Source: Harmonia axyridis (Eukaryota > Arthropoda > Insecta > Coleoptera > Coccinellidae). Taken from it: a stretch of DNA of 64,000 nt. Location: assembly GCF_914767665.1 (NCBI RefSeq), contig NC_059505.1, positions 21,697,506 through 21,761,505 on the forward strand, read 5' to 3'. The notes below the pieces were generated by a model. It was not told where the DNA came from, made no database searches, and saw only the letters and a program-made list of their open reading frames with translations. Of the stretch, positions 11,661 to 22,482 are shown one piece after another. The number at the start of each line of letters is the position of its first letter. Position 1 is the stretch's first letter. A program made the translations under genes and the position numbers.

Positions 11661-14581
11661 CGGAATTTCACCTGAAATGAAATTCTTTCTTCCATATCTC
11701 AGGCCTCGGATGTGCGGACTTCACGAAATTTGGTATAGAGTTTTCAGTCATGTCTAATCTGCTATTGATATTTTACCTTCCGGAAGCCCTTCGGAGACCC
11801 TTATCTGAGTGCCCTATTACCTTTGGGACCAAGTTTTTTAGACAACAAATTCGAATTTTCAAAAAATGTTGATATTTTCGAAAACAACATTCCATTGTCA
11901 ATTTTTTTGTCTGTTGCAATGTTTTCATCAAACGCAAGGATTTCGAGAAAAATCATAAAATGTGTTCAGCGAATGGAAGACTGGTAGCGCATAGATTTCA
12001 AAGTAATTATCGAACATTGCAACACTTTATCAACGAAATTATTACTTTTATTCATTATCAAATACTTATCATCAAATTATTCAAGAAATAAGTCTGATTT
12101 TTTCGGAAAAATTCAAAAATTTATTAGAAGTAAACAATAAAGTGTAAAAATAGAATGAAAAACTGTTTGCTTGTGGAATTCAATGCGATAAACAAACGTT
12201 GCATATGTCTGCCCTTGATCGATCAAATTAAAAATTCGCCAGATTCTATTAATCCACTCGAAGATTCTGGGTATGGTGGTGGAGCGGTGTCGTGTCTAAG
12301 GGCCAGTTGTACATTCCAAGTTCACCAACAGTTCAACGTTGACTGTGGTTCAATGACAAAATTACGTTGTACCAACCTCGTTCAATATTGATCGACAGTT
12401 CAAAACCAAGATCAGTTGAACGCTGATACCTTGTCGGTTCAAAGTTTTTTTGGAGCTAATTGATAACATACAAAATCCGAGATTGATACAGATGTATAGA
12501 GAACGCTCAAATCATTTTACAAAGTGGAATCAACTTTTATTTTGTTAGTGTTTTTATCTGTTTTCTTAGTTTCGATTAATTCCTTATATTTCTTCACCAG
12601 ACTTAAGGTTGTAGACTACTTTGCGCTGAAACTGCAATTCCGCTAGATGGAGCTACCCGAAAATTTTTGGTAGATTTGTACCTGGCACACCCATTCAAGT
12701 TGAAGAACCGCCTGTTTGGTATTTATTGCCCCTAATAAAATCTCAACTCTCGATGAAGCCCAGCAAAGAGTAAATTTGTGTTTCTGTAAACTTTAGAAAT
12801 TCAGTTCAGTTAAGATACAGTGGCGTATCCTAGGGGGGGGATAAGGGGGATATATACCCCCCAGAAGGAATATCCATTATATGTAACAACCTTATATATC
12901 ACAATCTTATTATGAGTAAGCAAAATTCTTTGGAAAACTTCTTCAAAAGAAGGAAAATTTGTTATATTTGTTTAGTTATATATTACTAAATAAGATAATT
13001 ACTGTAAATATTGTGAATACAGAAATGACAATGAACCACTGTCATGGACGTATATCGAATATGGATAATAGAAAAAAATATATGATTATCTCTGAGTGTA
13101 TGATTTCACAGAGAAAATCATAAATAGTGCATATTGAGATTTCTAGAATGAAAAATTCGAGAAGCTTTTGAGTTCTCATTTTATGCGCCTTTGGAGACCA
13201 CAAAAGTGGGTATAGGAATATAAGACATGTGATTTATTAGGTTATTGTTGTCGGTTTGTTTATTTGGATGAGAATTTCTGATATTCTACTGAAATTCAAA
13301 ATGATTATTTGACAATTGACACGTAAAAAAATTCTCAATATTTTTCACAATTCTTTGCTTTAAATTCAAATTTGGAATAACGATTTAACGTTCAACTCTT
13401 CGAGTTGAAAGAGATGTATATTGTTCTCTTTCTCTAGGGCAATAAATCAAGAGAGTTGAGTTAACGAAAAAGATTATTTAAAAAAAAATATTGCAATTTC
13501 TTAAACTTTTATGACATGAAATTTTCAAGGAGGTATGTATAAAAGAATGGCTTCACGAAGCGAAAAATTTTTACTATAAATTTTTTCAAGTTAATATTAA
13601 TGAAGGAAGTACGAGAAAATTTTCTTAATCAAGAATTGCCTATTTTCAGGGTTAAATTTAAATGGTAAATATTGTAGATAGAGTTTCGGGAATAGGGAGT
13701 TTTTCAAAAGAAATTTTTTTTTTTGAGAATTTTTTGTCAGATTTCTGAAATATTAATAATTTTCCATATTTCGGCAAAAATCCAGATACCTTTTTTTCAT
13801 CTTAATTTCTTTATGACTTTTGAAATTTTCTTTATGATACTAAGCGCTCAAAATGTACTTCTCCAGACATCATTACGAATAAAATCAGCTAGCATATATA
13901 TTTTAGGAACAGTATCGTTTCTAATTCTAACAATGATTTCATAACAAGTTTTCTACGTTTCCCTATTCTTCAGTGCAATATTGTCATAAACTAGTAATGT
14001 ACACAATTTTAGCCAATCAGAGAAACCCTACCCTCGTAAATCATAAAAGTGTCATTCATCTCGAGCCATAAAATACAGTCCAAGATTCTATTGGCGTTCA
14101 TGTTGCAAAAAGGCGTAAACCTTTGGGAGGCGTTCCAAAAAGCATAATTCCATATGAAAAACATCTACAATTAGAGCAAATCAAGCAATTTTAAAAAAAT
14201 TTTTGCACCAATTCAAAACACATAATATCACTGAACATTTGTGGATGAGTTACTTGAAATGAGAAGTCTCTCTGAAGCTGAATAGTCATTTAAAGAAAGT
14301 GTTCAATTTCAAAGTTCGATTTGCGGAATACTATCGATTTTTTTTTGGAAATCGAGACGGGATCTTCAAGTTCACTATATCACGTCATTGTTCACTCAAA
14401 AAATGAAATGAATCCGACCTGTACTTTGGAATTGGAATGCACTGAAATTAGCACTGAAATAGCAGTGGTATGAACAAGGTATTGAACACCCTTAACAACA
14501 CATTTTATTCTCTTGCAGTGGAATTTGTGGTTCTTGCAAATTTTTTAGAATCCTCAATATGTTTATGTCAACGTTTATATT
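11661..14581. other. Intergenic with scattered repeat scraps
   Basis: No gene recognised. Scraps: GTTCAAC/ACGTTG-rich DNA at 12310-12430 resembling 16150-16300; CAGTGGCGTATCCTAGGGGG at 12818, a hAT-like terminus with no partner found; a 96-bp block at 13364-13459 duplicated in inverse orientation at 34502-34597. Confidence 0.55.
13364..13459. repeat. 96-bp dispersed repeat, copy 1
   Basis: By eye identical or nearly so to the reverse complement of 34502-34597, including the internal TTCAACTCTTCGAGTTGAAA palindrome. Weaker similarity continues to the left (ATTCTCAATATTTTTCA near 13331 and 34718). Confidence 0.8.
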
Positions 14582-14724
14582 AAGCGCGTTCGGCAATAGC
14601 ATCCGAGAGCGGACGGATTTTTTAGTCACGTGAGCACAGATATGTCGGATATTACAGATTTATCTGTAATAAACGAACGGTTCAGACAAGTCCGAGCGGT
14701 CCGAGGTAATAACCGAACGCGCTT
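14582..14724. mobile_element. 143-bp MITE
   Basis: Terminal inverted repeats AAGCGCGTTCGG (14582-14593) and CCGAACGCGCTT (14713-14724). Interior includes GAGCGGACGGATTTTTTAGT and a CACGTGA motif. No open frame. A clear target duplication was not found. A related fragment lies at 2070-2168. Confidence 0.75.
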
Positions 14725-14737
14725 ATTATCCTTACCT

Positions 14738-15753
14738 AAGATGCATAGAATACCTGGTGTGTCTACTTATACCTGTAAAACTTTCAGACAAAACGGGAGA
14801 TTTTTCTGATTTATACCAACTTGATTTCGAGGGATCGCGGGCTTTTCAGATGGCGCATACATCGTTTACATTTGACATTTCTCTCAATTCTCGACTCTTG
14901 TGAACCAAGGGCGTAGATCTTTCAATTAATCTTCGCTACAGATTAGGTAAATAAATACCAAAACTTATAATTAATGCATTCATTAGAGATTACTAGCTGG
15001 ATCTTTATAATAATTTGGATTTTCCTGAGGATTACTAGAGATTTTTCTCGAAATCAATAGCAGATACGACAAAACTATAACAAACCAAAAAGTGTAGTAC
15101 TGGACCAGAGTTTTTTTTCTACATTTTTCTAAACAGCCATTCACCAAAATATAGTTTTGGAGGAAGGAAGCAGGCATCCTTCCAGAAAATATATCACCCT
15201 GTAGATTTGCACATAGTGAAAACTTTAAACTGGAATATCTATGGCCAATTCATATTAAATATCTTGTGAAGGGAAGGTTATACGAAAAAATAACTTCAAC
15301 TTCAACACATGTATCTCAAAACAAAATGTTTGGGGACTCATGTTATAGGACTTTTTTTCTTAAAATGATCCGGAAATCTGTCATTTTCATTTGTATCTCC
15401 AATTTAGGAGCACCGTGTAATTACCCCCAGTATCCCCCTATTTCTACGCTCTTGTCGTGAACTTTGAGTATAGAACAATAAAATTTTATATTCTATGGTC
15501 TGTCATTATATTCCATTCATTTGAGTAAAAATTCGATATGAACTGAATTGTAATTTATTGTGAATGTTTGCAGTGTCTAAAATCAGTATTTCCTTTTTAA
15601 ACGGCACCAGGCAGATGCGGGAATTCGAAAAATTTTAAAGAGCGTCACCTTACAGCACTCTGGTGAAGCAGACCACCAAAGCAACAGGTGGGTCTCTCAA
15701 AAAGTCTGAAACAAAATCGAATCAGTAAACACACCAGGTATTCTATGCATCTT
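14738..15753. mobile_element. 1016-bp terminal-inverted-repeat element with 10-bp TSD
   Basis: A 25-bp perfect inverted repeat bounds it: AAGATGCATAGAATACCTGG then TGTGT at 14738-14762, reverse complement at 15729-15753. ATCCTTACCT occurs immediately outside on both sides (14728-14737 and 15754-15763); the shared flank can be stretched to 14 bp, TTATCCTTACCTAA. A 9-10-bp duplication suggests a MULE-like element, but no transposase is present, so superfamily is open. ORFs inside (14983-15177 minus, 15266-15460 plus) show no known motif. Confidence 0.8.
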
Positions 15754-16319
15754 ATCCTTACCTAACCAAGTTTTATATGACAAGCAAAGAAGTTATTTTT
15801 TTTATTTCATTATCGTAATGAGTTCATTACAGTTCTAAAAACAGTGTTGTAATTTGTAATGAACTCATTACAGCATTGTTTTCAGTTATATTTTTCGTTT
15901 TGTGGTTGTCACAGACTTCCAATCCTATCAAAATTCAACACATCAATTATCAATATAATATGATTTGGATTAAGTGAAATGTTTTGCGGCATTATTCGCA
16001 ATTTCCCTTAATTCTGTTGTTAATCAATTTCGGCAGACATATTTCACGAATTTAATGCGTAATTATAAATTATTTCAAAATTCGAAATGTATGATTCAAA
16101 TTCATATTTTGTAATCTGTCAATTTTCGTAACAGTCACACCAACTGCCAAGAAATGTCACTAGAATCGCCGTTCAGTTGAACCACTGTCAATATGAGTTG
16201 GAACAACGCCCGTTCTTTTGAACTGAGATCATCAATAACTAACAGTTCTGTTGATCTACAGATGAACGTTGTTTCGTACAACTCGACCTGTGTAAGTCAG
16301 AGACAGTCATCAGTTGCCA
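15754..16319. other. Intergenic with a short palindrome
   Basis: GTAATGAGTTCATTAC at 15815-15830 is answered by GTAATGAACTCATTAC at 15856-15871, giving a hairpin. At 16150-16320 there is GTTGAAC-rich DNA like that at 12310-12430. No gene. Confidence 0.6.
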
Positions 16320-16398
16320 TATGAACAACTGAAGCTGAAGTTGTTGCTGCAAGCGAAACGGCTAGAGAGTTAGTATGGTTAAATCGTCTCTACACATA

Positions 16399-17038
16399 TA
16401 CAGGGTGTTTCCTAAACATGCTGCAGAAATTCAGGGGGTTGTTCCTTGGACTATTCTAAGAATATTTTGTCCTTTGATGATTTTTGAAAAACCTATTTGT
16501 TTCGAAGATATAGGGGAAACAAAATTTCAGATCATAACATTTTATTATGAAAAATTACATGAAAATTCAACTCAACCTACAAAAACTGTTGAAAATGACC
16601 ACCTCTAGCCAGCATACAAGCATCCAATCTTCTCCTCATTGACTGCCGAACCCTTTCAAAAACACCAGGATCATTTCTTATTAAGTTACACCCAGCAATG
16701 ATCCGATTTCGCAAGTCTTCCACATTTTCTACTGGAGTGGTATAAACTAATGATTTTAGATGGCCCCATAGGAAATAATCTAAGGGGTTTAAGCCGTTTT
16801 TAGTAATTGGAATGTTGTTAAACAAATTTAAAAATAAATTGTACCTACTTAGTAAACACAGTGCGGTACGCATTTTTATTTAAATTATTATTAATTTTAA
16901 AAATATGAAAAATGTTGTTCGCCCTGTATCTTCGAAACAAAGAGGTTTTTCAAAAATCATCCAAGGACAAAACATGCTTAAAATAGTCCAAGGAACAACC
17001 CCCTGAATTTTTGCCGCATGTTTAGGAAACATCCTGTA
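16399..17038. mobile_element. Internally deleted Tc1/mariner-like element with ~115-bp TIRs
   Basis: Left end CAGGGTGTTTCCTAAACATG from 16401 runs into CAGGGGGTTGTTCCTTGGAC and continues to about 16515; the right arm (about 16918-17036) is its imperfect reverse complement, ending CATGTTTAGGAAACATCCTG. TA stands on both sides (TATA on each flank, so the TSD register is ambiguous). Inserted in Copia RNase H codons. Confidence 0.85.
16577..16873 (-). pseudogene. Tc1/mariner transposase C-terminal fragment
   Basis: 98 codons inside the 16.4-17.0 kb element. GLNPLDYFLWGHLKSLVY is the end of the DDE/DDD domain (normally PDLNPLDYFLWG), then NVEDLRNRIIAGC and RRRLDACMLARGGHFQQFL, a C-terminus common in insect mariner-like proteins. 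The N-terminal two thirds are deleted. Confidence 0.8.
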
Positions 17039-17384
17039 TAATTGAGTTGAAAAGCGTTCCTCAATTAATGGTTGATAACGAGGCTGCAATCAGGTTGGCA
17101 CAGGATCCTGAATACCACCGTCGCACGAAGCACATTAAAATAAGACATTTTTTTGTTAGAGAACTTGTCACAGATGGTTCTATCGAAATCAAGAAGGTTG
17201 CATCCGAATTTCAGATAGCGAATATCATGACAAAGCCGTTATTCAAGCCAAGACTTCAAACTCTTCGCAAAAGCATGGGTGTAGACCAGAAAATCCAAAA
17301 AATCAGTCAATTAGGGAACATGACATTGATATTGATTGTGAGAAAATTGAATTTGATTTTTTCAAATACACCTGAAACTTTTCA

Positions 17385-17592
17385 TCGATAAATACGAATA
17401 ACGGAACATAAAATCACAGATCACAGATTAGTCTGTGATAAAATGATATCAACTATGGTACTCGTTAATACTGAAATTCTATGCGGCGCACGCGCACTTC
17501 TATATTTTACCTGAGCCCTTATTTCTTCGTTAATGGTGGATTTATTCACCGCACCTAAGAACTAAGAACTATGAACTAAACCTTAGAATTCA
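17385..17592. repeat. Partial unit of the palindrome family
   Basis: Contains ATCGATAAATACGAATAACG, CTATGCGGCGCACGCG, TATTTTACCTGAGCCCTTA and TGGTGGATTTATTCACCGCA, all of which recur in the palindrome immediately to the right (for example 17705-17815). This looks like a broken, directly repeated unit. Confidence 0.7.
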
Positions 17593-18400
17593 GTGGCGTT
17601 TATGCACTCTCTTGTTAGTTCTTAGTTAAGGCATGCGCACATGCTCGAACTACTTTCTATTCTATTCTATTTGTTCTATACTTTGATGTTTGACATTGAT
17701 ATTTATATCGATAAACACGAATAACGGAACATAAAATTATTGAAACTAGTACTCGTTAATATTGAAATTCTATGCGGCGCACGCGGACTTCTATATTTTA
17801 CCTGAGCCCTTAGTTCTTAGTTAACAGTTGGCCTGCTAGTGTTAGTTCTTAGGAAACGTGCATAAACGCCCTCATTGATTTGTTAGCGTTCAATTCTAAG
17901 TTCTTAGGTCTAGTCTTAGTTCTTAGGACTCGTGCATAAATCCACCATTAGAATTGAATGCTAACAAATCAATGAGGGCGTTAATGCACGTTTCCTAAGA
18001 ACTAATGGTGGATTTATGCACCAGTCCTAAGAACTAAGACTAAACCTAAGAACTTAGAACTAAGAATTGAACGCTAACAAATCAATGAGGGCGTTTATGC
18101 ACGTTTCCTAAGAAATAAGAACTAACACTAGTAGGCCAACTGTTGCCTAAGAACTAAGGGCTCAGGTAAAATATAGAAGTGCGCGTGCGCCGCATAGAAT
18201 TTCAATATTAACGAGTACCAGTTTCAATAATTCTATGTTCCGTTATTCGTGTTTATCGATGAAAAGTATTATTATTATTATTTTTCACAATAAATATAAA
18301 TGTCAAACATCAAAGTATAGAACAAATAGAATAGAATAGAAAGTAGTTCGAGCACGTGCGCAAGCCTTAACTGAGAACTAACAAGAGTGCATAAACGCCA
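17593..18400. mobile_element. ~808-bp near-palindromic foldback element
   Basis: Starts TGGCGTTTATGCACTC and ends GAGTGCATAAACGCCA. Successive blocks of the left arm reappear inverted in the right arm: TTCTATTCTATTCTATTTG with 18310-18335, CACGAATAACGGAACATA with 18236-18255, CTATGCGGCGCACGCG with 18180-18195, TCATTGATTTGTTAGCG with 18070-18090. The centre near 17935-18025 holds GTGCATAAATCCACCATT and AATGGTGGATTTATGCACC. No coding sequence. Similar blocks occur at 37615-37684. Confidence 0.8.
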
Positions 18401-18402
18401 AT

Positions 18403-18474
18403 GGGCGCGTTCAGCAGACATAACAGTTGTGGAACAGTTGTCAATATTCTATAAAGTTTCTGCTGAACGCGTTC
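18403..18474. repeat. Short MITE-like inverted pair (GCGCGTTCAGCAGA family)
   Basis: GGGCGCGTTCAGCAGA at 18403 and TCTGCTGAACGCGTTC ending 18474 are imperfect inverted ends around ~40 bp. Related ends occur near 37597-37612 and 57037-57052. Confidence 0.6.
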
Positions 18475-18512
18475 GATCAGTTTCCGCTAGGGAGCGTATC
18501 AGTGACGGCTCG

Positions 18513-18545
18513 TCAGGGTCGGCAGGGTCGGCCGGGCCGACCCAA
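18513..18545. promoter_or_regulatory. hAT subterminal repeats
   Basis: CAGGGTCGGC occurs twice in tandem (18514-18532) and its complement GCCGACCC at 18536-18543; CAGGGTCGGC recurs at 19063-19072 and GCCGACCC lies near the right end at 27380-27387. Repeated short motifs near hAT ends usually bind transposase; this role is inferred. Confidence 0.5.
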
Positions 18546-19140
18546 AAATTATCGGGAAATAGAAAATAATTCTAGATATTCAATTCATTCAAACTCAATC
18601 GGAGTTATCGATTTCGATATCCAAATAATTCCCTCGATAATGAATATTTCCACTCAGAACAGGAAAATATAACTTATACCGGCCAATATTTTCTTTCGGA
18701 CCCACCTAATATTCGATTTCCAAAGCATCCAGCGTTGTTATTCCCTTTCATAAATTGTAACAAACCACAATCGTAAATGGTTACTTTTCGTAACATCACC
18801 CCAAACAAGTTATTCCAGAATTGTACGTAACACCGTAACATTAGGTCTGAAATGTAACACAAATGTTACAATTATACAATTGCAACTCCTGGAATGTCAC
18901 TGAATGAAAGCATCTCATCACGTTAGGTCGGCCAAGAGCCGATGGTGGAACCAGCGTTACCGAGAGCGCTACGTAAAGGAAAAGATACTACGACATACGC
19001 CCAGAATACGACCACTCAGTAGAACGGCACAACAACTCGATGTTAGGTCGCTTCCCAATACACAGGGTCGGCTGGCCGGCTATCGTATTGCAGAGCGTCA
19101 AGCAGCAACTTTTCAGTTTATTTCAAATATTTGATAATTG

Positions 19141-19364
19141 AATGAATGGTTAATTATGAGACATTATGTTTTAATCAGAAAAGAACTTATTTATGCCGTT
19201 CGATAGTAGCTATTGATTTTCAGATCATGAAAATATAATTAATATATTCAAATGAATGGTTAATTATGGGATATTACGTCTTAATCAGAAAAGAACTTAT
19301 TTATGCCGTTCGATAGTAGTTAGGTATTGATTTTCTGATCATGAAAATGTAATTAATATATTCC
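19141..19364. repeat. Tandem duplication, 110-bp unit, in the hAT leader
   Basis: AATGAATGGTTAATTATG at 19141 and 19251; both units run through GAAAAGAACTTATTTATGCC, GTTCGATAGTAG and ATCATGAAAAT to AATATATTC. Few differences. Confidence 0.85.
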
Positions 19365-19602
19365 TAAATTTGAAAACATCCTGATTTCAAAAGTTCTGTA
19401 ATTCGCGCCTCGCGGTAAGATCGGTCAGCCGTATCTCAGTAGGGGGGATAATTGCATGCACATGGCTTCGCAGTTGTTTGTATTTGAAATTGAATAGAAG
19501 CAAGTGCGCGGCGCGTGTGCTCTCAGATTTGTTTTCTTTTGGCTATTTCCGTAAGTTCATAACAAAATTTTAGTTTATGTTAGTTATCGTTATCGAGTTA
19601 TA

Positions 19603-21807
19603 GTGATGGCAAATGTAAGAGAGGTAGTATCAAGTACCGGCGACTTGGTTAGTTTTTTGCTAGAGAACAAATTTTCCAAGCTTTCGTACGACGACAAAAA
19701 ATTCGTAAAAGAGTTACCTGTTCCTAGACCGTCTATGTCGAATCTGATCCAGCGCACAATGAGTCATAATCGGGCCTTTTCAAAAACAATTTATGAAAAA
19801 TTTAATTGGTTAACCGGTAGCGAAACTAAAAATAAACTTTTTTGTTGGAACTGCCTGCTATTTTCGGATCAAAAAAGCCCTTTTTGTTCGGCTGGGTACG
19901 ATAATTTGAAAGAAATTCATCGCGCGTCGGGTAAACATGAAGTCACCAAAGAGCATATCCATTCTTCACTAAAATTCAAATTGTTCGGCAAACAAAATAT
20001 AATCAATAGTTTAGACAGTGCTCATCGCGAATTCCTAAAAAGCTTTAACGATAAGGTTACAGAAAATCGTAAAATGATGAAGCATTTATTGAACATGATA
20101 ATTTTTTTATCAACACAAGAGCTGGCCTTTCGGGGAAACGATGAAAGTGTCGATTCCGACAATCGAGGGAATTTTAAGGAGCTCGCTGCATTCGCCGCCA
20201 CTTTAAATCAAGATTTTAAAAAATTTATTGACCCTTCCCCTTCCGTGTTTTGTGGTTTGTCATAAACCATACAAAATGATTTAATAGATTCAATAACCAA
20301 AATTTCGAGGGAGAAAATTCGCGAGGAAATAAATAATTCTGCGTGCTTTTCTTGGGAAATAGACGAAACAACGGATGTTAAATGTTTTTGTCAGATGTCA
20401 GTAATTTTCCGCTTCGTTCGAGACGGTAAAATATCCGAACGATTTTGGGGTTTTTTCGATGTTAGTAAAGGTCGAACCGCGAATGATATTTTCAATACCT
20501 TGTTGGACAATTTTAAAGATTTCAATTTAGCGACTAAATTAGTAGGTCAAACATATGACGGGGCAGCTGTGATGGCGGGGGAAATTAATGGGTTACAAGC
20601 GCGAATAAAAACAATTGCTCCTCAAGCACTATTCACGCACTGTTATGCACATAAATTGAATTTAGTGTTACAAGATTCGACCAAGAAAATCAATGAGTGT
20701 CGTGTGTTTTTTTCGAATCTTTCAGGATTTTCGTCGTTTTTCTCTAAATCAAGTAAACGCACTAATATTCTAGACGAAATTTGCAAAAAAAGATTACCCT
20801 CTAGCTCGGAAACTCGTTGGAATTTCAAATCTCGCGCTGTAAAAACAATATTCGATAAGAGAGAAGAATTAATTGAAGTTTTTGATCATATCAGCGACAA
20901 TTTAGATGAATGGGATGATATTACAATACGTGAAGCTACCGGTCTGAAGAAAATGTTGAATGATTTCGAATTTTTGTTCATTCTCCACTCTTTTAATTTG
21001 ATTTTTACATACACAGATCCCGTTTTTTCTATAATCCAGCATAAGTTATCAGATATAACTCATTGCAACGCCAGAATCACTTCTTTATTATCGACTCTGA
21101 AAAAATTTCGCACAGAAGATGAGTATTTCATCCGCTTATATTCAGAAGTAGAAAAACTCCCAGAAGTAATGCCACCGAGTGCTAGACGTCGAAAACGTAA
21201 AATAGATTCCGAAATTCAGCTCACAGATAATTCCTCAATGAAACGGCTTTTTTGTGAAATTCTGGATTTAATTATAACTCAAATTGAAATAAGGTTTAAA
21301 GACATTTCATCACTTCATTTTTTGGAACTAATGAATTTTAATAAATTTGATATATACGTTCGTAATTTTCCGGAAATACCTTTCAAATCTTTGATCGATA
21401 ATTACAAAAACTTTTTCGATAAGGATAAACTCAAACGTGAGTTACAAATTTTGTACTCGGACAATGCTATCTTCGGCAATTCAAATACGCTGAATGGTAT
21501 TACGGAATTCATTTTCTCAAATAATATTGCTTCCGATGTTCCTGAATTATATAAGTTATTTTGTATGATTTTGTCCCTGCCACCAACATCCGCGTCAGTA
21601 GAAAGAAGTTTTTCAGCGCTCAAAAGAATAAAATCTTTCAGTAGGAACACGATGTCTCAAGACCGTTTAAATAACCTGGCACTGATATCAATCGAAAGAG
21701 GTTTAGTTAAAGAACTAGCCAGAGGAAACATTTTTTTCGAGAAAATAATTGATGACTTCGCGATTAAGAAAGATCGTCGAATTGATTTGATCTATAAAAA
21801 TGAATAA
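19603..21807 (+). pseudogene. hAT transposase, ZMYM1/DUF4371 type, one nonsense codon
   Basis: One frame runs from ATG 19603 to TAA 21807 (734 codons) broken only by TAA at 20263-20265; sequence on both sides is in the same frame and family-like (…DLIDSITKISREKIREE, then EIDETTDVKCFCQMSVIFRF). The N-terminus has a zinc-finger-like KLFCWNCLLFSD...C....H region as in ZMYM1/TTF-type proteins; the middle is DUF4371-like (GQTYDGAAVMAG, THCYAHKLNLVLQD, SSSETRWNFKSRAV); the C-terminal dimerisation block has SASVERSFSALKRIKSFSRN. Such proteins cut and paste hAT DNA. A lysine-to-stop change (AAA to TAA) would explain the break, so the copy decayed recently. Confidence 0.9.
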
Positions 21808-22342
21808 AGGGTACGCAAGCTCATACATTTTTGACCAGAATACATGCGGTCATTTCCACAATATTTTTGTGGTCTTTATAAGATTTTTTATATTTTTATT
21901 TTATACTTTTATTTATATGTATGTATTCATGAGAGGTTTTCTCTATGTTTATTCAAATATATATGTTATGTTGATAATTGAATATTTTATTATTTCTGTT
22001 TTTTCAAAAGTTTCATTTTATTTCAGTTTTCATTGATTTGAGAACTACATTTTTATATTGGGTTATAATAGGGCTATTCTAGGCGAGGTTTCCCATTAAA
22101 AACAAAAAACCAACGCGTCGTCAAATAGTACCTCTTGGGTGACGTGGAAATCTATTTGTTTATATATATTTATTTATTCCCTGAAGCATAGTGTTTATTT
22201 ATTTTTTTTTTCTTTTTTCTTATATTTCACACTTATTAGTGGGTTTCGTAGAGTTATCCGGACGCCAAGGCATCAAGGATAACCCTCTTTTTGGCCAATG
22301 GGGGTATACGACCTTCCGTAAGTTATTCACGGTTCCCAAAAT

Positions 22343-22387
<45 letters not shown>

Positions 22388-22426
22388 TTATTTATTATAT
22401 TATATTTATTTATATTATATTATATA

Positions 22427-22478
<52 letters not shown>
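21808..22478. other. hAT 3' region and (TA)n landing site
   Basis: No gene. Pyrimidine-rich downstream DNA, then (TA)n at about 22350-22381 and 22424-22478 directly before the Penelope junction. Confidence 0.6.

Positions 22479-22482
<4 letters not shown>

Larger units (their letters stand above)
16320..17391 (+). pseudogene. Copia RNase H relic split by a DNA transposon
   Basis: Bases 16324-16396 encode TTEAEVVAASETARELVWLN then RLY, and 17047 onward resumes with VDNEAAIRLAQDPEYHRRTK, HIKIRHFFV, ANIMTKPL: consecutive pieces of Copia RNase H. The two parts are separated by the Tc1/mariner derivative at 16399-17038. Joining the flanks leaves the frame off by one, so the relic also has an indel. 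The right frame stays open to 17391. A third Copia family in the window, different from those at 0-2 and 3-7 kb. Confidence 0.85.

Noticed and set aside
12818..12870. hAT terminus CAGTGGCGTATCCTAGGGGG
   Set aside because: No matching right end or TSD found nearby, so no element is called.
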